A DNA stretch of 64,000 nt from Metabacillus bambusae (GCF_017497975.1 NZ_JAGDEL010000002.1:186001-250000); one strand, 5' to 3'. Counted from the stretch's first letter, positions 7,737-17,625 are shown. Notes: generated by a model from the letters alone, not told the origin. Numbers and translations are program-made.

Positions 7737-8987
7737 TTATGCAATATGCTTGGAAAAAGCAGTTCTTGGCTTGAACTCTCCCTCCCATTTAGATATAACA
7801 ACAGCTGCTAGTGAATTACCAACAACATTTACTGCTGTTCTTGCCATATCTAAAATACGATCGATTCCCGCTATGAATGCCAAGCCTTCTACCGGTATTC
7901 CTACAGTTCCTAATGTTGCTAAAAGTACAACAAATGAAACACCTGGAACACCCGCAATTCCTTTAGATGTTACCATTAAAACAAGCACTAAAGAAATCTG
8001 TTGTGAGATTGATAGATCAATTCCATACATTTGTGCAATAAAAACAGCTGCTAATGCTTGATATAATGTTGAACCATCTAAATTAAAAGAATAACCTGTT
8101 GGAATGACAAAGGATGCAATGGCTTTTGGACAGCCGAATTTCTCCATTTTCTCCATAATCCTAGGTAATACAGTTTCCGAGCTTGCTGTTGAATATGCCA
8201 ATAACAATTCATCCTTAATGAGACGCAGAAACTGGAAAATATTCACTCCAGCTAACTTTGCTACTAAACCTAAAACAACGACGATAAAAAAAGCCATTGT
8301 TAGATAAACTGTAATAACTAATTTACCTAGTGGAATAAGCGACTCTAATCCAAATTTAGAGATTGTGACTCCAATTAAAGCAAAAACACCAAAAGGAGCA
8401 AACTTCATTATTTGATTTGTCATGTAAAACATTGCATCTGCTGTACCTTGGAAAAATGCTAAGACAGGTTTTCCTCTTTCTCCAATTGCTGTAAGTGCTA
8501 AACCAAATATCACGGAGAAAAAGATGATTGCTAGCATATCTCCTTCTACAAATGCCGTAAATAAATTACTAGGTACGATGTTTACAAACGTTTCAGCAAT
8601 CCCGTGACTTTCTACATTCTCTGCAGTTTCTACATAACTATTAATATCAGTTTTTTGAATTGATCCCATATCCACCCCAGCTCCAGGCTGGAAGATGTTC
8701 GCAACAGCGAGACCTAATAATATCGCTATTGTTGTAATAATCTCAAAATATAGGATTGTCTTTCCACCTAATCGACCAAGTTTTTTTGTATCACCTACAC
8801 TTGAAACCCCAATAATGATACTTGAAATGACGATTGGTATAACAATCATTTTTATTAATCTTAAAAAGATGTCACCAATTGGTTGTAAATAAGAAGCTAC
8901 TTGTGGGTTACCATAAAAAATAGCACCAACAATGATTCCTAAAACTAATCCAATAAGAATTTGCCAAGCTAGTCCAATTCTCTTCAA
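7737..8987 (-). CDS. gltP: Proton/sodium-glutamate (dicarboxylate) symporter, DAACS family
   Basis: 416 residues with the dicarboxylate/amino acid:cation symporter architecture: eight membrane helices and two re-entrant loops. Key segments are IKMIVIPIVISSII (about 45-58), the serine-rich hairpin STASSETVLPRIM (about 268-280), PTGYSFNLDGSTLY (about 299-312) and TSKGIAGVPGVSF (about 343-355). The hairpin STASSET and the GVPG segment resemble GltP/GltT more than DctA. Start is TTG with GGAGG upstream. Monocistronic. Substrate glutamate/aspartate is a family inference. Confidence 0.85.
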   Translation of the reverse strand: MKRIGLAWQILIGLVLGIIVGAIFYGNPQVASYLQPIGDIFLRLIKMIVIPIVISSIIIGVSSVGDTKKLGRLGGKTILYFEIITTIAILLGLAVANIFQPGAGVDMGSIQKTDINSYVETAENVESHGIAETFVNIVPSNLFTAFVEGDMLAIIFFSVIFGLALTAIGERGKPVLAFFQGTADAMFYMTNQIMKFAPFGVFALIGVTISKFGLESLIPLGKLVITVYLTMAFFIVVVLGLVAKLAGVNIFQFLRLIKDELLLAYSTASSETVLPRIMEKMEKFGCPKAIASFVIPTGYSFNLDGSTLYQALAAVFIAQMYGIDLSISQQISLVLVLMVTSKGIAGVPGVSFVVLLATLGTVGIPVEGLAFIAGIDRILDMARTAVNVVGNSLAAVVISKWEGEFKPRTAFSKHIA

Positions 8988-9185
8988 TAGTTATTCCTCC
9001 TCTTCCTTAAGTTTCTATATCTATCTTTTAGATTACTATTTTAAAAAAATCAAATTTCATTATTCAAAGATATCAAAGTTACTTTATTTCGTCTACATGC
9101 AAATAGATGTTAAACCTTTCCTTGTTCCTTTTCCCTCTTAAAAAATACCATTATAACTTGTTTCTCAATCGATCTTACTTAAATA

Positions 9186-9213
9186 AAAAGCATCTGATAG
9201 GATACTTTTTTTA
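9186..9213 (-). terminator. Terminator of the lysine-riboswitch permease
   Basis: Minus-strand AAAGTATC...GATGCTTTTT hairpin with a run of seven A/T on each side, just after the stop codon. Confidence 0.6.
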
Positions 9214-9229
9214 TTGCTCAATTCATGAT

Positions 9230-10648
9230 TTATTTATTTTGATCAATGGTTTGCTTATTTAATTTTCGTTTGTTCATTAATGGATAAATGAAAATTCCTA
9301 CTATAAATAGCCCAATTCCTAATGTAAAAGTCTTTAAGTCAGATATTCCTGATTTAATAACCCATATAGAATAGATTAGTGCAAGTGAGGCGATTATTCC
9401 GTCTGTTATTCGTGTGCCATTTTTCATTCCGTATGTTTCTCCCTTTAAGATAAGCTTTAAGAAAAACACTGCTGACACTAAATATGGAATGAGATAGGCT
9501 AATGTTGCCGATGTAGTTAAGAACGTATAGGCTTCACTTATTGTTCCTGAAATAACCGAGAAAATAAATAATTGTGACATTACATTCGTTACTGTTAGTG
9601 AACGTACCGGGTTTCCTTTTTTATTTACCTTGGCAAAATATGCAGGGAATACCCCTTTTTTTGCAGCCTGATATGGCACCTCTGCACTAAGAAGTATCCA
9701 CCCTAAAGTTGATCCAAATAATGCAACGACAGCTAGTAAACCCATTACTGTTGCACCTGTGTCACCGATCATTACTGAAAGTGCATCAACAAATGGTTTA
9801 TCTGAATCTCTTAATACCTCTTGTGGTAGGACACCCATAATGAGTAATGTAATCCCCATATAGATCGCTAAAGCGATAAATAATCCAATGATTGTTGCTC
9901 TACTGACATCACGTTGGGATTTTGCTCTGCCAGATAAAATGACAGCAGACTCTATGCCTACAAATGCCCAAAGGGTTGAGATCATTGCTAGATTGATTTG
10001 ACTAGAAAGTCCATGTTCTTGTCCTTCTGAGTCAACGATAGGTGTATAAATATCTCCAAGATTCGAGTATTGGAATGTAAAAAGTGCCGCAACAATGAAT
10101 AATGCAAATCCAGTGATCTTTGTTACTGTAGCAACAGCATTTAGTTTTCCTGCAACATTTAGATTTGTGACTAAGATAAAGTGGGTTCCCCATAGTAAAA
10201 TAGTGCAAATGATAAATGTAACAAGCCTCCCTAATTCTACCTCTTGGTTCCCCACTGTAAATAAAACAGAGGGATTGCTCATGATAGGAAAGAACGTTGA
10301 TAAATAACCGCCAAAGCTTGTAATTATCGCAACATTACTTATCCAGTTAGCGATCCAATATCCCCATACCATACCGAATCCAGCAACTTTCCCTTTACTG
10401 CGGGAGTCAAATAGTTCACGCGCATAGCTTTGAGGACCAGCTGTTAAATCCGGTCTACGAATTGATAATTTACCAAAGACTAGTGCAATCATTAATACAC
10501 CAATCCCTGTAATAATCCATGCAAATGTTACCCCTAAAGGACTGGCTGTTTGAGCAAGTGTGCTAGGTAGCATGAAAATACCTGAGCCCACCATATTCCC
10601 AACAACCAAAGATGTTAAGATCAACAGTCCCCATTTTTTGTCTTTCAT
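9230..10648 (-). CDS. yvsH: Basic amino acid permease (APA family, YvsH/ArcD-like) under L-box control
   Basis: 472 residues, about 12 membrane helices, opening with VVGNMVGSGIFMLPSTLA, the APC-superfamily helix-1 motif, and containing WAFVGIESAVILSGRAKS near 228-245, the helix-6 motif of basic amino acid antiporters. It resembles arginine/ornithine antiporters and B. subtilis YvsH. A lysine riboswitch and its terminator fill the leader, so lysine (or a related diamino acid) is the likely substrate and import is shut off when lysine is plentiful. The riboswitch gives the substrate better than the protein sequence does. Confidence 0.88.
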   Translation of the reverse strand: MKDKKWGLLILTSLVVGNMVGSGIFMLPSTLAQTASPLGVTFAWIITGIGVLMIALVFGKLSIRRPDLTAGPQSYARELFDSRSKGKVAGFGMVWGYWIANWISNVAIITSFGGYLSTFFPIMSNPSVLFTVGNQEVELGRLVTFIICTILLWGTHFILVTNLNVAGKLNAVATVTKITGFALFIVAALFTFQYSNLGDIYTPIVDSEGQEHGLSSQINLAMISTLWAFVGIESAVILSGRAKSQRDVSRATIIGLFIALAIYMGITLLIMGVLPQEVLRDSDKPFVDALSVMIGDTGATVMGLLAVVALFGSTLGWILLSAEVPYQAAKKGVFPAYFAKVNKKGNPVRSLTVTNVMSQLFIFSVISGTISEAYTFLTTSATLAYLIPYLVSAVFFLKLILKGETYGMKNGTRITDGIIASLALIYSIWVIKSGISDLKTFTLGIGLFIVGIFIYPLMNKRKLNKQTIDQNK

Positions 10649-10762
10649 AGTAAATCCTCCAAAAAGTTAGTAGAACAAAAACTTGCTTGTCGTAAGTGTC
10701 CTACTCGTGATAGCTTCGTTTTTCTTATTATGATCTTCATTAAGATATAATTGCTGAATGTA

Positions 10763-10800
10763 TAAAAAAACGCATAGAATAAAGATATCCATGCGTTTTT
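10763..10800 (-). terminator. Lysine-riboswitch attenuator
   Basis: Minus-strand AAAAACGCAT...ATGCGTTTTTTT hairpin between the aptamer and the permease start. Confidence 0.85.
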
Positions 10801-10813
10801 ATACAAAAAAATC

Positions 10814-11018
10814 CGCATCCTATCTCGTTATAGCTCTCCATAGAAATTAATCTATGACAGTCCTACACCTATTTAATGTAGTCCCAGCATGAATAGCTAT
10901 GTGGGCTATTCAAACTTCGGCAACAATCCCTTTCGATTCTTTTTCATTGATCCCACAAGATCTCAAAAGAACTACTCTTAATTGTTGCAACCTCTACCTC
11001 ACCGAGATAGCGATGAGG
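10814..11018 (-). promoter_or_regulatory. Lysine riboswitch (L-box) aptamer
   Basis: Read on the minus strand, the segment carries the L-box blocks in order: CTATCTCGGTGAGGTAGAGG, TAGT, GAAAGGGATTGTTGCCGAAG, CATGCTGGGACT, GGACTGTCA, and a closing CGAGATAGGATG that pairs with CATC(G)CTATCTCG to form P1. A transcription terminator follows at 10763-10800. Lysine binding is expected to favour termination and repress the permease. Confidence 0.95.
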
Positions 11019-11045
11019 ACTTTATCTTATCTAATTGACTAAATG

Positions 11046-11075
11046 AGAATAGCAAATAGAAGAATTATATGTCAA
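11046..11075 (-). promoter_or_regulatory. Promoter of the L-box transcript
   Basis: TTGACA (11070-11075), 18-base spacer, TATTCT (11046-11051) on the minus strand, just upstream of the aptamer. Confidence 0.65.
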
Positions 11076-11353
11076 CCATCCAAGGAAAAGCTCTAATATT
11101 CTGTTTCTTCAGAACTAAATTTCGAAATAAAAAATAAAATCCTTTTATAGCCAAGTATAGAAGGATTTTTTACAGATTATCTTACCATTCAATTTCTTAA
11201 TATTATATTAAATTAGAAATGATCACCTCTCTATTAACAGTATTTACATTAATTTTTAAGAAATTGAAGTCATTCTATCAGTATAATTTTAAAAGAATAA
11301 AGATTAGCAAAAAGTTAAGAATAGTATAAAAATAACAAAAGGAGGTTCACTAT

Positions 11354-11482
11354 ATGACAAAAGAAGCTGAACCAATATTATCCGATGAGTTTTTAGATGA
11401 GGTTGCAAGGGAGATAAACCAGTTATATGGAAGTCCAATAGAGAAACAAGAGGATGATAGAGATAATAAAGTTACTACGTAA
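11354..11482 (+). CDS. Hypothetical 42-residue acidic protein
   Basis: An ORF reading MTKEAEPILSDEFLDEVARE... and ending KVTT, with a strong AAAGGAGG seven bases before the ATG. The protein is acidic and hydrophilic, with no membrane segment or cysteine. I do not recognise the family. It is alone on the plus strand between the L-box promoter and the secDF terminator. The quality of the ribosome-binding site is the main argument for it being real. Confidence 0.6.
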   Translation: MTKEAEPILSDEFLDEVAREINQLYGSPIEKQEDDRDNKVTT

Positions 11483-11521
11483 AGCAGCTGCGCCACTACC
11501 AACTCATTCTGAATGATAGTC

Positions 11522-11552
11522 TAAAAAAACACAGAGGTATAATACCTCTGTT
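11522..11552 (-). terminator. Terminator of secDF
   Basis: CAGAGGTAT/ATACCTCTG stem followed on the minus strand by TGTTTTTTT. It may also stop plus-strand readthrough from the small ORF. Confidence 0.8.
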
Positions 11553-11585
11553 CATAACAAATGTTAAATTGAAAACCATTTCCCA

Positions 11586-13850
11586 TTAAACTTGTGGTTC
11601 GTCTGTATAAACACGTTTTTCTTTGAACGTTTTAATAACACCCTTCTTCTTCAATTCTCTATGCTTCCATTCTACCCATAGCTGTGCAGCGATGAAAATA
11701 GAGGAATAGGTTCCAACTATTAATCCAACAAGTAATGCGATTGAAAACGGTCGAATTGCTTCACTTCCAAAAATCATCAAAGATATAACAGTGATCGCAA
11801 CCATCAAAACTGTGTTAACAGAACGTCCTAATGTTTGGCGTAAGCTTGTATTAACAACATCAACAATATCTTCATAATTCTTTATATACCTTCTTCTTTG
11901 CATATTCTCACGCATCCGGTCAAATGTTACGATTGTATCGTTTATCGAATAACCAACAACAGTTAGTAGAGCCGCAATGAACGTAATATCAACCTCAAGA
12001 CCCGTAATACTAAAGAATGGTATGATGAAAAACGTTGCATACAAGAGAGCGATGACTGCTGAAACAGCCATTCGAAGTTCAAAACGGAATGTGACGAAAA
12101 TAATCAAGCCAATAACTGAAATCAATAGTGCAGTAAGAGCATTTTTAGCAAGCTCTTTACCAACAGTCGGCGTCACACTGCTTACATTTGGTTCTGCCCC
12201 TAATTCTTCACTAAAGTGGCTCTTTAAAGTAGCGATTTCTGATTTCGTAAGGATTCCTTTAAATCGAGCAACAGCTATATTATTATTTTCTCCTGAAATA
12301 ACAATATCATCTGTCGGTAATTCAACCTTTTCAAGTTCAGCTGTCACCTTTTCCGTAGTAAGAGGGCTGTCAGAAAGCAGCTCTACTCTTGTCCCACTTG
12401 TAAAGTCAATGCCAAGATTCAAGCGGAGGACGAGCAAGCAAATGATTCCTACTACCAATAATATCCCTGAGAAAGCAAAAAACTTTCTGCGATGCTTCAC
12501 AAAATCAAAACGATCAAATTTCGTTGGGAGATCAAGGGTATCAAAGCTTTCAGAAATATGATGGATCTCTTTTTGCTTCACACCAAACCAGCTTGGTTTT
12601 TTATTAAAGATTCGACTGTTCACCCAAAGACCTAATAACCATCTAGAAAGATATACGTTGGTTAAGAAGCTTCCTAATATACCTATAATTAAACTTGTTG
12701 CAAATCCTTTAACAGAACTTGTTCCATAAAAGAAAAGAACCGCAGAAGCTAAAAGTGTAGTTAAATTTGCATCAGTAATTGCTGAAAATGAACTTTGATT
12801 ACCTGCTTTAAATGCAGCTTGTATTGTTTTTCCAACTTTAATTTCCTCTCTTATTCGTTCGTACGTGATGATATTGGCATCTACGGCCATACCAACACCT
12901 AATATAAGAGCTGCAATACCTGGTAAGGTTAAAACCACATTCATCCAATCAAATACGAGTACAGTTAAATAGCTGTACACTGTTAATGTGATTGTGGCAA
13001 TAAATCCAGGAAATCTATAATAAAAGATCATAAATAGATAAACCGCTAGTACTCCGATAATCCCTGCAAATACTGTTTTATCCATTGCTTGTTCTCCAAA
13101 TGAAGCACCTACTGAGGTTGAGTAGATTTCATCGAGTTTTACAGGCAATGCACCTGCATTAAGGATGTCAGCTAAATTTTTCGCTTCTTCTATCGTAAAC
13201 TCCCCTACAATTGATACAGTATTTTGATTAAATACTTGATTCACAACGGGAGCTGAAATGTATTTTGGTTCAGGGTTAGCACTTTCTTTACTAAATGAAT
13301 CCTTACCCTCTTCATGGTCTAGCCAAATAACTAATACGTTATTTGGAGCCAATTTAACGATTTCCTCTGTTACGTTACGAAATTTATCAGCACTTTTTAA
13401 TTTTAGAGAAACACTAGGTTTTCCATTTTCATCAAAGGTTTGTTCTGCTCCTCCCTCAGCAAGGTCAGAACCATCCATCATTAGGCGATCATTAGCATCG
13501 CGAAATGAAAGGTTTGCTTCGGTTGATAAGATCTCTCTTGCTTCGTTTTGATCTTCTACACCTGCTAATTGAACTCGGATGCGATTTTCCCCTTCAATTT
13601 GGATATTAGGCTCACTGACACCTAATATATTCACACGTTTATCTAAAGCCTCTGCAGTTGCTGCAAGCGCCTTTTCGTCAATGACTTGGCCTTCTTTGGC
13701 AGGTTTCACTTCATAAAGAATTTCAAAACCGCCTTGTAAATCTAAGCCTAACTTAATATTACTTAGGATGCCATTAGTCGTAGATAACATCAGACAAGAA
13801 AATACCACAATAAAAGCTAGAAAGGCAATTATTCGACTTTTTTTAACCAT
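11586..13850 (-). CDS. secDF: Protein translocase subunit SecDF (fused)
   Basis: A single chain of about 754 residues joining SecD and SecF, as usual in Bacillus. The SecD half has the signal-anchor helix, LGLDLQGGFEILYEV and, after the periplasmic-type P1 domain, ALILGVGMAVDANIITYERIREE. The SecF half has NLGIDFTSGTRVEL and SINDTIVTFDRMREN. It uses proton-motive force to assist preprotein release at SecYEG in the membrane. I chose the ATG at 13850 (MVKKSRII) because AAGGGGA precedes it; an upstream in-frame ATG at 13874 lacks a ribosome-binding site. Confidence 0.96.
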   Translation of the reverse strand: MVKKSRIIAFLAFIVVFSCLMLSTTNGILSNIKLGLDLQGGFEILYEVKPAKEGQVIDEKALAATAEALDKRVNILGVSEPNIQIEGENRIRVQLAGVEDQNEAREILSTEANLSFRDANDRLMMDGSDLAEGGAEQTFDENGKPSVSLKLKSADKFRNVTEEIVKLAPNNVLVIWLDHEEGKDSFSKESANPEPKYISAPVVNQVFNQNTVSIVGEFTIEEAKNLADILNAGALPVKLDEIYSTSVGASFGEQAMDKTVFAGIIGVLAVYLFMIFYYRFPGFIATITLTVYSYLTVLVFDWMNVVLTLPGIAALILGVGMAVDANIITYERIREEIKVGKTIQAAFKAGNQSSFSAITDANLTTLLASAVLFFYGTSSVKGFATSLIIGILGSFLTNVYLSRWLLGLWVNSRIFNKKPSWFGVKQKEIHHISESFDTLDLPTKFDRFDFVKHRRKFFAFSGILLVVGIICLLVLRLNLGIDFTSGTRVELLSDSPLTTEKVTAELEKVELPTDDIVISGENNNIAVARFKGILTKSEIATLKSHFSEELGAEPNVSSVTPTVGKELAKNALTALLISVIGLIIFVTFRFELRMAVSAVIALLYATFFIIPFFSITGLEVDITFIAALLTVVGYSINDTIVTFDRMRENMQRRRYIKNYEDIVDVVNTSLRQTLGRSVNTVLMVAITVISLMIFGSEAIRPFSIALLVGLIVGTYSSIFIAAQLWVEWKHRELKKKGVIKTFKEKRVYTDEPQV

Positions 13851-13939
13851 TTCATAAAATCCCCTTACATTCATAAAAATTAATCATTCATTTTACATTC
13901 AATTCTTTAACCTTGAATAATGATTTACAACATACATTT

Positions 13940-14266
13940 TTAGGAAAGGTAATTGGATTGAAATTTCTTCACAACGAGAAATGGCTTATCATGAGGAAAA
14001 TATTCTGAAAAAAATAGTAAGATTTGATCATCTATCATTGTATGTATAGCACTATTTTCATTTCCACGAAATGCAACTAAGACTTTTGCAGTTTGCATTT
14101 CTAGAAACGATGCTATTTTTACAATATGTATCTCTTGATCAATAATAATAGGTGTATATGATGTTTCTTCTAAATGACCAAAATATAAATGATCCTTTAG
14201 AATTAGAAAAGGTGAAATAATCATCATAAAAATAGCAAATAAGAAAGTAATTCCTAATTTAATCAT
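13940..14266 (-). CDS. Hypothetical membrane-anchored protein
   Basis: 108 residues: MIKLGITFLFAIFMMIISPF forms one N-terminal membrane helix, followed by about 85 soluble residues rich in beta-type segments (YTPIIIDQEIHIVKIASF, KVLVAFRG). No known domain recognised. The start at 14266 has AAAGGTGG upstream; a longer reading frame from 14296 lacks one. It precedes secDF in the same orientation, with 89 bases between, so co-transcription is possible. Confidence 0.6.
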   Translation of the reverse strand: MIKLGITFLFAIFMMIISPFLILKDHLYFGHLEETSYTPIIIDQEIHIVKIASFLEMQTAKVLVAFRGNENSAIHTMIDDQILLFFSEYFPHDKPFLVVKKFQSNYLS

Positions 14267-14529
14267 GTATATCCACCTTTCCATCATTTTCCCCATCTCC
14301 GATATTATACAATAAGTAAATACAAAAAAATATTTAACCTATCTTTTTTCTATAAATTAACTAGTGAGAGTCGATATGAAGCACATGTGTAAAGCTATCG
14401 ATATTTAAAATAAAAAGCAGTAAATTCAAAATTGAAATTCACTGCTTGAATGCTATTATTTATTCCTACATGTAACACCTAAAAGATCATACTTTAACTA
14501 ATTCAATTATCTTTATGTTTTTAAAATAT

Positions 14530-14738
14530 AGCTGTTTTCTAAGAGATTGTTTCTTTTAAAATAAAAACTAATTCAGGTTGATTGGAACGGATTGTGAGAC
14601 TCCTGCGGGAGCAGCGGGACTGGTGAGACTCATGCAGACGTTTACGCCGAGGAGGCTCAGCCGAAAGCGAGCAACTCTCGCTGCAATCAACAACACCACA
14701 TTACTTGTTAAATAGCAACAAAGTTTGCGAAAACAGCC
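14530..14738 (+). mobile_element. MITE-like element, type A copy 1
   Basis: A 209-bp non-coding element with imperfect inverted ends (AGCTGTTTTC... / ...GAAAACAGCC) and a GC-rich core (GACTCCTGCGGGAGCAGCGG). It lies between exact 8-bp direct repeats TAAAATAT (14522-14529 and 14739-14746). It shares its core with the elements at 33194, 44078 and 29403. It fills most of the gap 14267-14772, whose left part also has a GCAGT...ACTGC hairpin (14408-14449). Confidence 0.8.
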
Positions 14739-14772
14739 TAAAATATATACATAAGTGGCGGTACACTAGAAT

Positions 14773-15555
14773 TTACTTCTCCTCTAAAGGAAGCCACTTC
14801 AACACATCTTGTATTTTATCATCCCAATACTGCCAATCATGAACACCTGGTCCAAAATCTGTTGTTAGCTCATAGCTCGTTTGCTCACATTTTTCTTTAA
14901 ACGTGACATTGCTTTCAAATAGAAAATCCTCTGTCCCACAGCATTGATAGATCGCTGGCTTTTGCTGTTCTGGAGCTTTGTCTCCTTTTTCCAAAAGCCA
15001 TAAAAGGTCATTTTCTGTATTTTTTAAATCTTCATCACCATAAATGAGTTGGAACACATTGTCTAAATGTCCTTCTTGTTTGATCCAATTCGCCATATCA
15101 ACGGCACCAGAAAGGCTTGCTGCTGCGGCAAATTTTTCAGGATGGCGAAGCGCCCATTTTAATGCACCATAGCCTCCCATTGATAAGCCTGCAACAAAAT
15201 TGTCTTCTCTTTTAGCAGATAATGGGAAGAAAGAGCGTGCGATATGTGGTAATTCCTCCGTTAGAAATGTCCAATAGCGATTACCATATTTCATATCAGT
15301 ATAAAAGCTTTGATGGACCTGTGGCATAACAACTGCCAATCCAAGTGGAGCGACATATCGTTCAATTGAGGTACGACGTGTCCAGATTGTATCATCATCA
15401 CTAAAACCATGGAGAAGAAAGAGTGTTTTATGCTTATCACCCATTTGCTTATTTTGCATTCCTATTTGTGATGTAGTTTGTTGAGGCAAGATCACTGTCA
15501 TCGATGTGCTTAATGATAAAACGTCAGAATAAAATTGACATTGAATTAACGCCAT
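14773..15555 (-). CDS. Alpha/beta-hydrolase esterase (EstA/FrmB, esterase D family)
   Basis: About 260 residues of the PF00756 esterase family. LFLLHGFSDDDTIWTR (about 46-61) supplies the oxyanion region, AGLSMGGYGALKWA (about 122-135) the nucleophile elbow with the catalytic Ser, and GVHDWQYWD near the C-terminus the His. Similar enzymes are tributyrin esterases or S-formylglutathione hydrolase-like proteins. No signal peptide, so cytoplasmic. The ATG at 15555 has AGGGGAT at best spacing; 15561 is also possible. Natural substrate unknown. Confidence 0.82.
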   Translation of the reverse strand: MALIQCQFYSDVLSLSTSMTVILPQQTTSQIGMQNKQMGDKHKTLFLLHGFSDDDTIWTRRTSIERYVAPLGLAVVMPQVHQSFYTDMKYGNRYWTFLTEELPHIARSFFPLSAKREDNFVAGLSMGGYGALKWALRHPEKFAAAASLSGAVDMANWIKQEGHLDNVFQLIYGDEDLKNTENDLLWLLEKGDKAPEQQKPAIYQCCGTEDFLFESNVTFKEKCEQTSYELTTDFGPGVHDWQYWDDKIQDVLKWLPLEEK

Positions 15556-15857
15556 TCCCATATCCCCTTTAAGTTAGAAATTATTGAATCTATGATTCTA
15601 TTTTAATTGGTATTGTTTATTTTTGTAAGTGTTTTCATTTATTGCACTAAGTTTTGATAGGACTATTCCTACTGTGATTGTCTTACTTATGATCTTGTTG
15701 CGTCTTTTACTGCTGGTGTTGCGTCAATTTCCACAAATGTCTCGTCAATTCTGTACTCTATCAAGTCTTTTCAACTATTTATCTCGTGAATTCCATTTTC
15801 AAACAATATCGAGAGGTAAAAAAAGACCAACTTAAAAAAGTCAGTCGCTCTTCAAGT

Positions 15858-16778
15858 CTAAGCTTTAGATGTCATCGGGTATTTAAACTGTTTAGGAAAT
15901 TCAAGTCCAGCTTTCGATTTCACAAACAAAATCTCCTCACCTTTATATGGTTTAGAACCAACATCTTCACTAAGATTAGGTGTAAAGTGAAAGATTACTT
16001 TTGTATTCCTTTCACTAGCAATTTTCTTGATAATTGAATGCAAATTTATGTTTATGCTACTTATTACATCATACAAATGAAGGTTTTCACCTTTTTGCTG
16101 ATAGATAACAATGACCTTTTCTTCTTCAAGATAAACGATATTTTGTGGAAATACATATAAACTATAAAACATTACTAACTCTGCTGTGTTTACTGTAGAT
16201 ACTTGCTGTGATACTGGTAATCTTTCTTTAGCAAGTTCATAAATAAAAGCTAGGTCATCGGAATGGCTACCATCTAGTTTTATTACAGAAGTATTAGTTT
16301 CTCTTGATATGGCAAACTCTTTTGAAAACAAGTGCTCACCTACCTCTTTAAAGCCAAACTTAGGGTAGTAGTCTAAAACACTACTATTAGCAAATAAATA
16401 AATAACGTCTACAATATTCTCATAGTCACTTAGGACTTTGTTCATCAATCTTTTAGACAGTCCCTTCCCTCTATAATCTGGATGGGTCATAACTGTACCG
16501 ATTTGGATTGCCCTTTTTGTCTCACCATTTATGATAAGGTCAAGTTTATTAACTGAAACATTTGCTATAACCTTTTCACCATCTATAAATGAGTAGGGCT
16601 GATATCGATCTGTCCAGTAGCCCTTTTCAAACCATAACTCAAAGTTAATCCCAAAGGTGGATTGTGCAAGTTTATTAAAGCTAGACCTTAATCGTTCATC
16701 TTCCTGATAGTTTTTTACGAATTGTAAATGTTCCACGGCCCTATCTCCTAGTTTTTTCTTTATATTATAACTATTCAT
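15858..16778 (-). CDS. GNAT family N-acetyltransferase
   Basis: 306 residues. The N-terminal 150 residues form a GNAT fold with IQIGTVMTHPDYRGKGLSKRLMNKVL (about 92-117), which includes the acetyl-CoA-binding R-G-x-G-x-S loop, followed by YYPKFGFKEV (about 141-150). The C-terminal half is a second domain of unknown role, giving an Eis-like overall length. Substrate unknown. Same strand as the TetR gene upstream, 57-66 bases apart. Confidence 0.8.
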   Translation of the reverse strand: MNSYNIKKKLGDRAVEHLQFVKNYQEDERLRSSFNKLAQSTFGINFELWFEKGYWTDRYQPYSFIDGEKVIANVSVNKLDLIINGETKRAIQIGTVMTHPDYRGKGLSKRLMNKVLSDYENIVDVIYLFANSSVLDYYPKFGFKEVGEHLFSKEFAISRETNTSVIKLDGSHSDDLAFIYELAKERLPVSQQVSTVNTAELVMFYSLYVFPQNIVYLEEEKVIVIYQQKGENLHLYDVISSININLHSIIKKIASERNTKVIFHFTPNLSEDVGSKPYKGEEILFVKSKAGLEFPKQFKYPMTSKA

Positions 16779-16834
16779 TATTAATATTAATAACTAACTC
16801 AGCTTCATTTTCATTTCTCTTTCGTCTTTGAGTG

Positions 16835-17458
16835 TTATTCTGATTCCTCATTAAAGTCAATTTTATAACCGATCGCATTCATTGGTCCTCTAGTAATAAG
16901 CTTTGCTAGCAGCTTTGCCATATATTCTGGAGAATAACAAAAGTCCTCTTTTATCCACCATCTCACTACACCTACATAGGCTGAGCAAATAAAGTTAAGG
17001 ACAAAATCTGAAGGAATATTTAGCTTACTTAAATCCCCAACCATTTCTTTAAATTTATCCTCAAATTTTTCAAAAACAAATTTTTCTACTTTAATTGAAA
17101 AATCCTGAACTCCGTTTGGTCCAAACATGACTTGATAAAAGTCACGGTTTTTTTCAATATTTTCAAATACTCTTTTTAATGTAATTTGAAATCTTTCAAC
17201 ATTTACCTCACCTTTTTCAATATGAAAGGAAAAGGTGATTACATCCATTAATTCTTTTAAAAAGGTGTGACTTACCTGCTCCAGCAAATCATATTTATCT
17301 TGGTAGTGTAAATAGAATGTTGCTCTATTAATAATCGCTTCATCTGCAATATCCTGAATTGTCAATGTACTGAAGCCTTTTTCTTGAATGAGCTTTAACA
17401 ATGCCTCTTTAATTACCTTTTTCGTTCTAATTACTCGTAAATCTGTTTTTTTAGCCAT
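16835..17458 (-). CDS. TetR/AcrR family transcriptional regulator
   Basis: About 207 residues with an N-terminal helix-turn-helix: LIQEKGFSTLTIQDIADEA then RATFYLHYQDKYDLLEQV (about 22-62), and a helical ligand/dimer domain. It faces the membrane-protein gene at 17691 across a 232-base gap with a palindrome, so it probably represses that gene and itself. I chose the ATG at 17458 because AAAGGA is 8 bases upstream; 17467 is an alternative. Confidence 0.88.
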   Translation of the reverse strand: MAKKTDLRVIRTKKVIKEALLKLIQEKGFSTLTIQDIADEAIINRATFYLHYQDKYDLLEQVSHTFLKELMDVITFSFHIEKGEVNVERFQITLKRVFENIEKNRDFYQVMFGPNGVQDFSIKVEKFVFEKFEDKFKEMVGDLSKLNIPSDFVLNFICSAYVGVVRWWIKEDFCYSPEYMAKLLAKLITRGPMNAIGYKIDFNEESE

Positions 17459-17562
17459 TTTCATCATTCCTTTATCCCATACTTAACAGGCAATAAAACC
17501 GTCATTTAATAAAATTTCGCTTTTTTGATTTTTTGTAAATTAAGCAACAGTTGATGGTTGAA

Positions 17563-17586
17563 TGTTGTTTAACAAACAAAACAACA
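17563..17586. promoter_or_regulatory. Candidate TetR operator
   Basis: Inverted repeat TGTTGTTT-N8-AAACAACA with perfect 8-bp arms, in the divergent gap and 11 bases before the -35 box of the plus-strand promoter. Confidence 0.55.
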
Positions 17587-17597
17587 ACTTTTGCTCA

Positions 17598-17625
17598 TTG
17601 AATTTTAAGTTAAATTTTCTATAAT
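17598..17625 (+). promoter_or_regulatory. Promoter of the YhgE/Pip-like gene
   Basis: TTGAAT (17598-17603), 16-base spacer, TATAAT (17620-17625). Confidence 0.6.

Noticed and set aside
7588-7788. 66-residue minus-strand ORF across the symporter terminator
   Set aside because: It runs through the terminator hairpin and overlaps the symporter's 3' end.
11977-12561. 194-residue plus-strand ORF inside secDF
   Set aside because: Lies fully opposite a clearly conserved SecF region; composition is that of a shadow frame.
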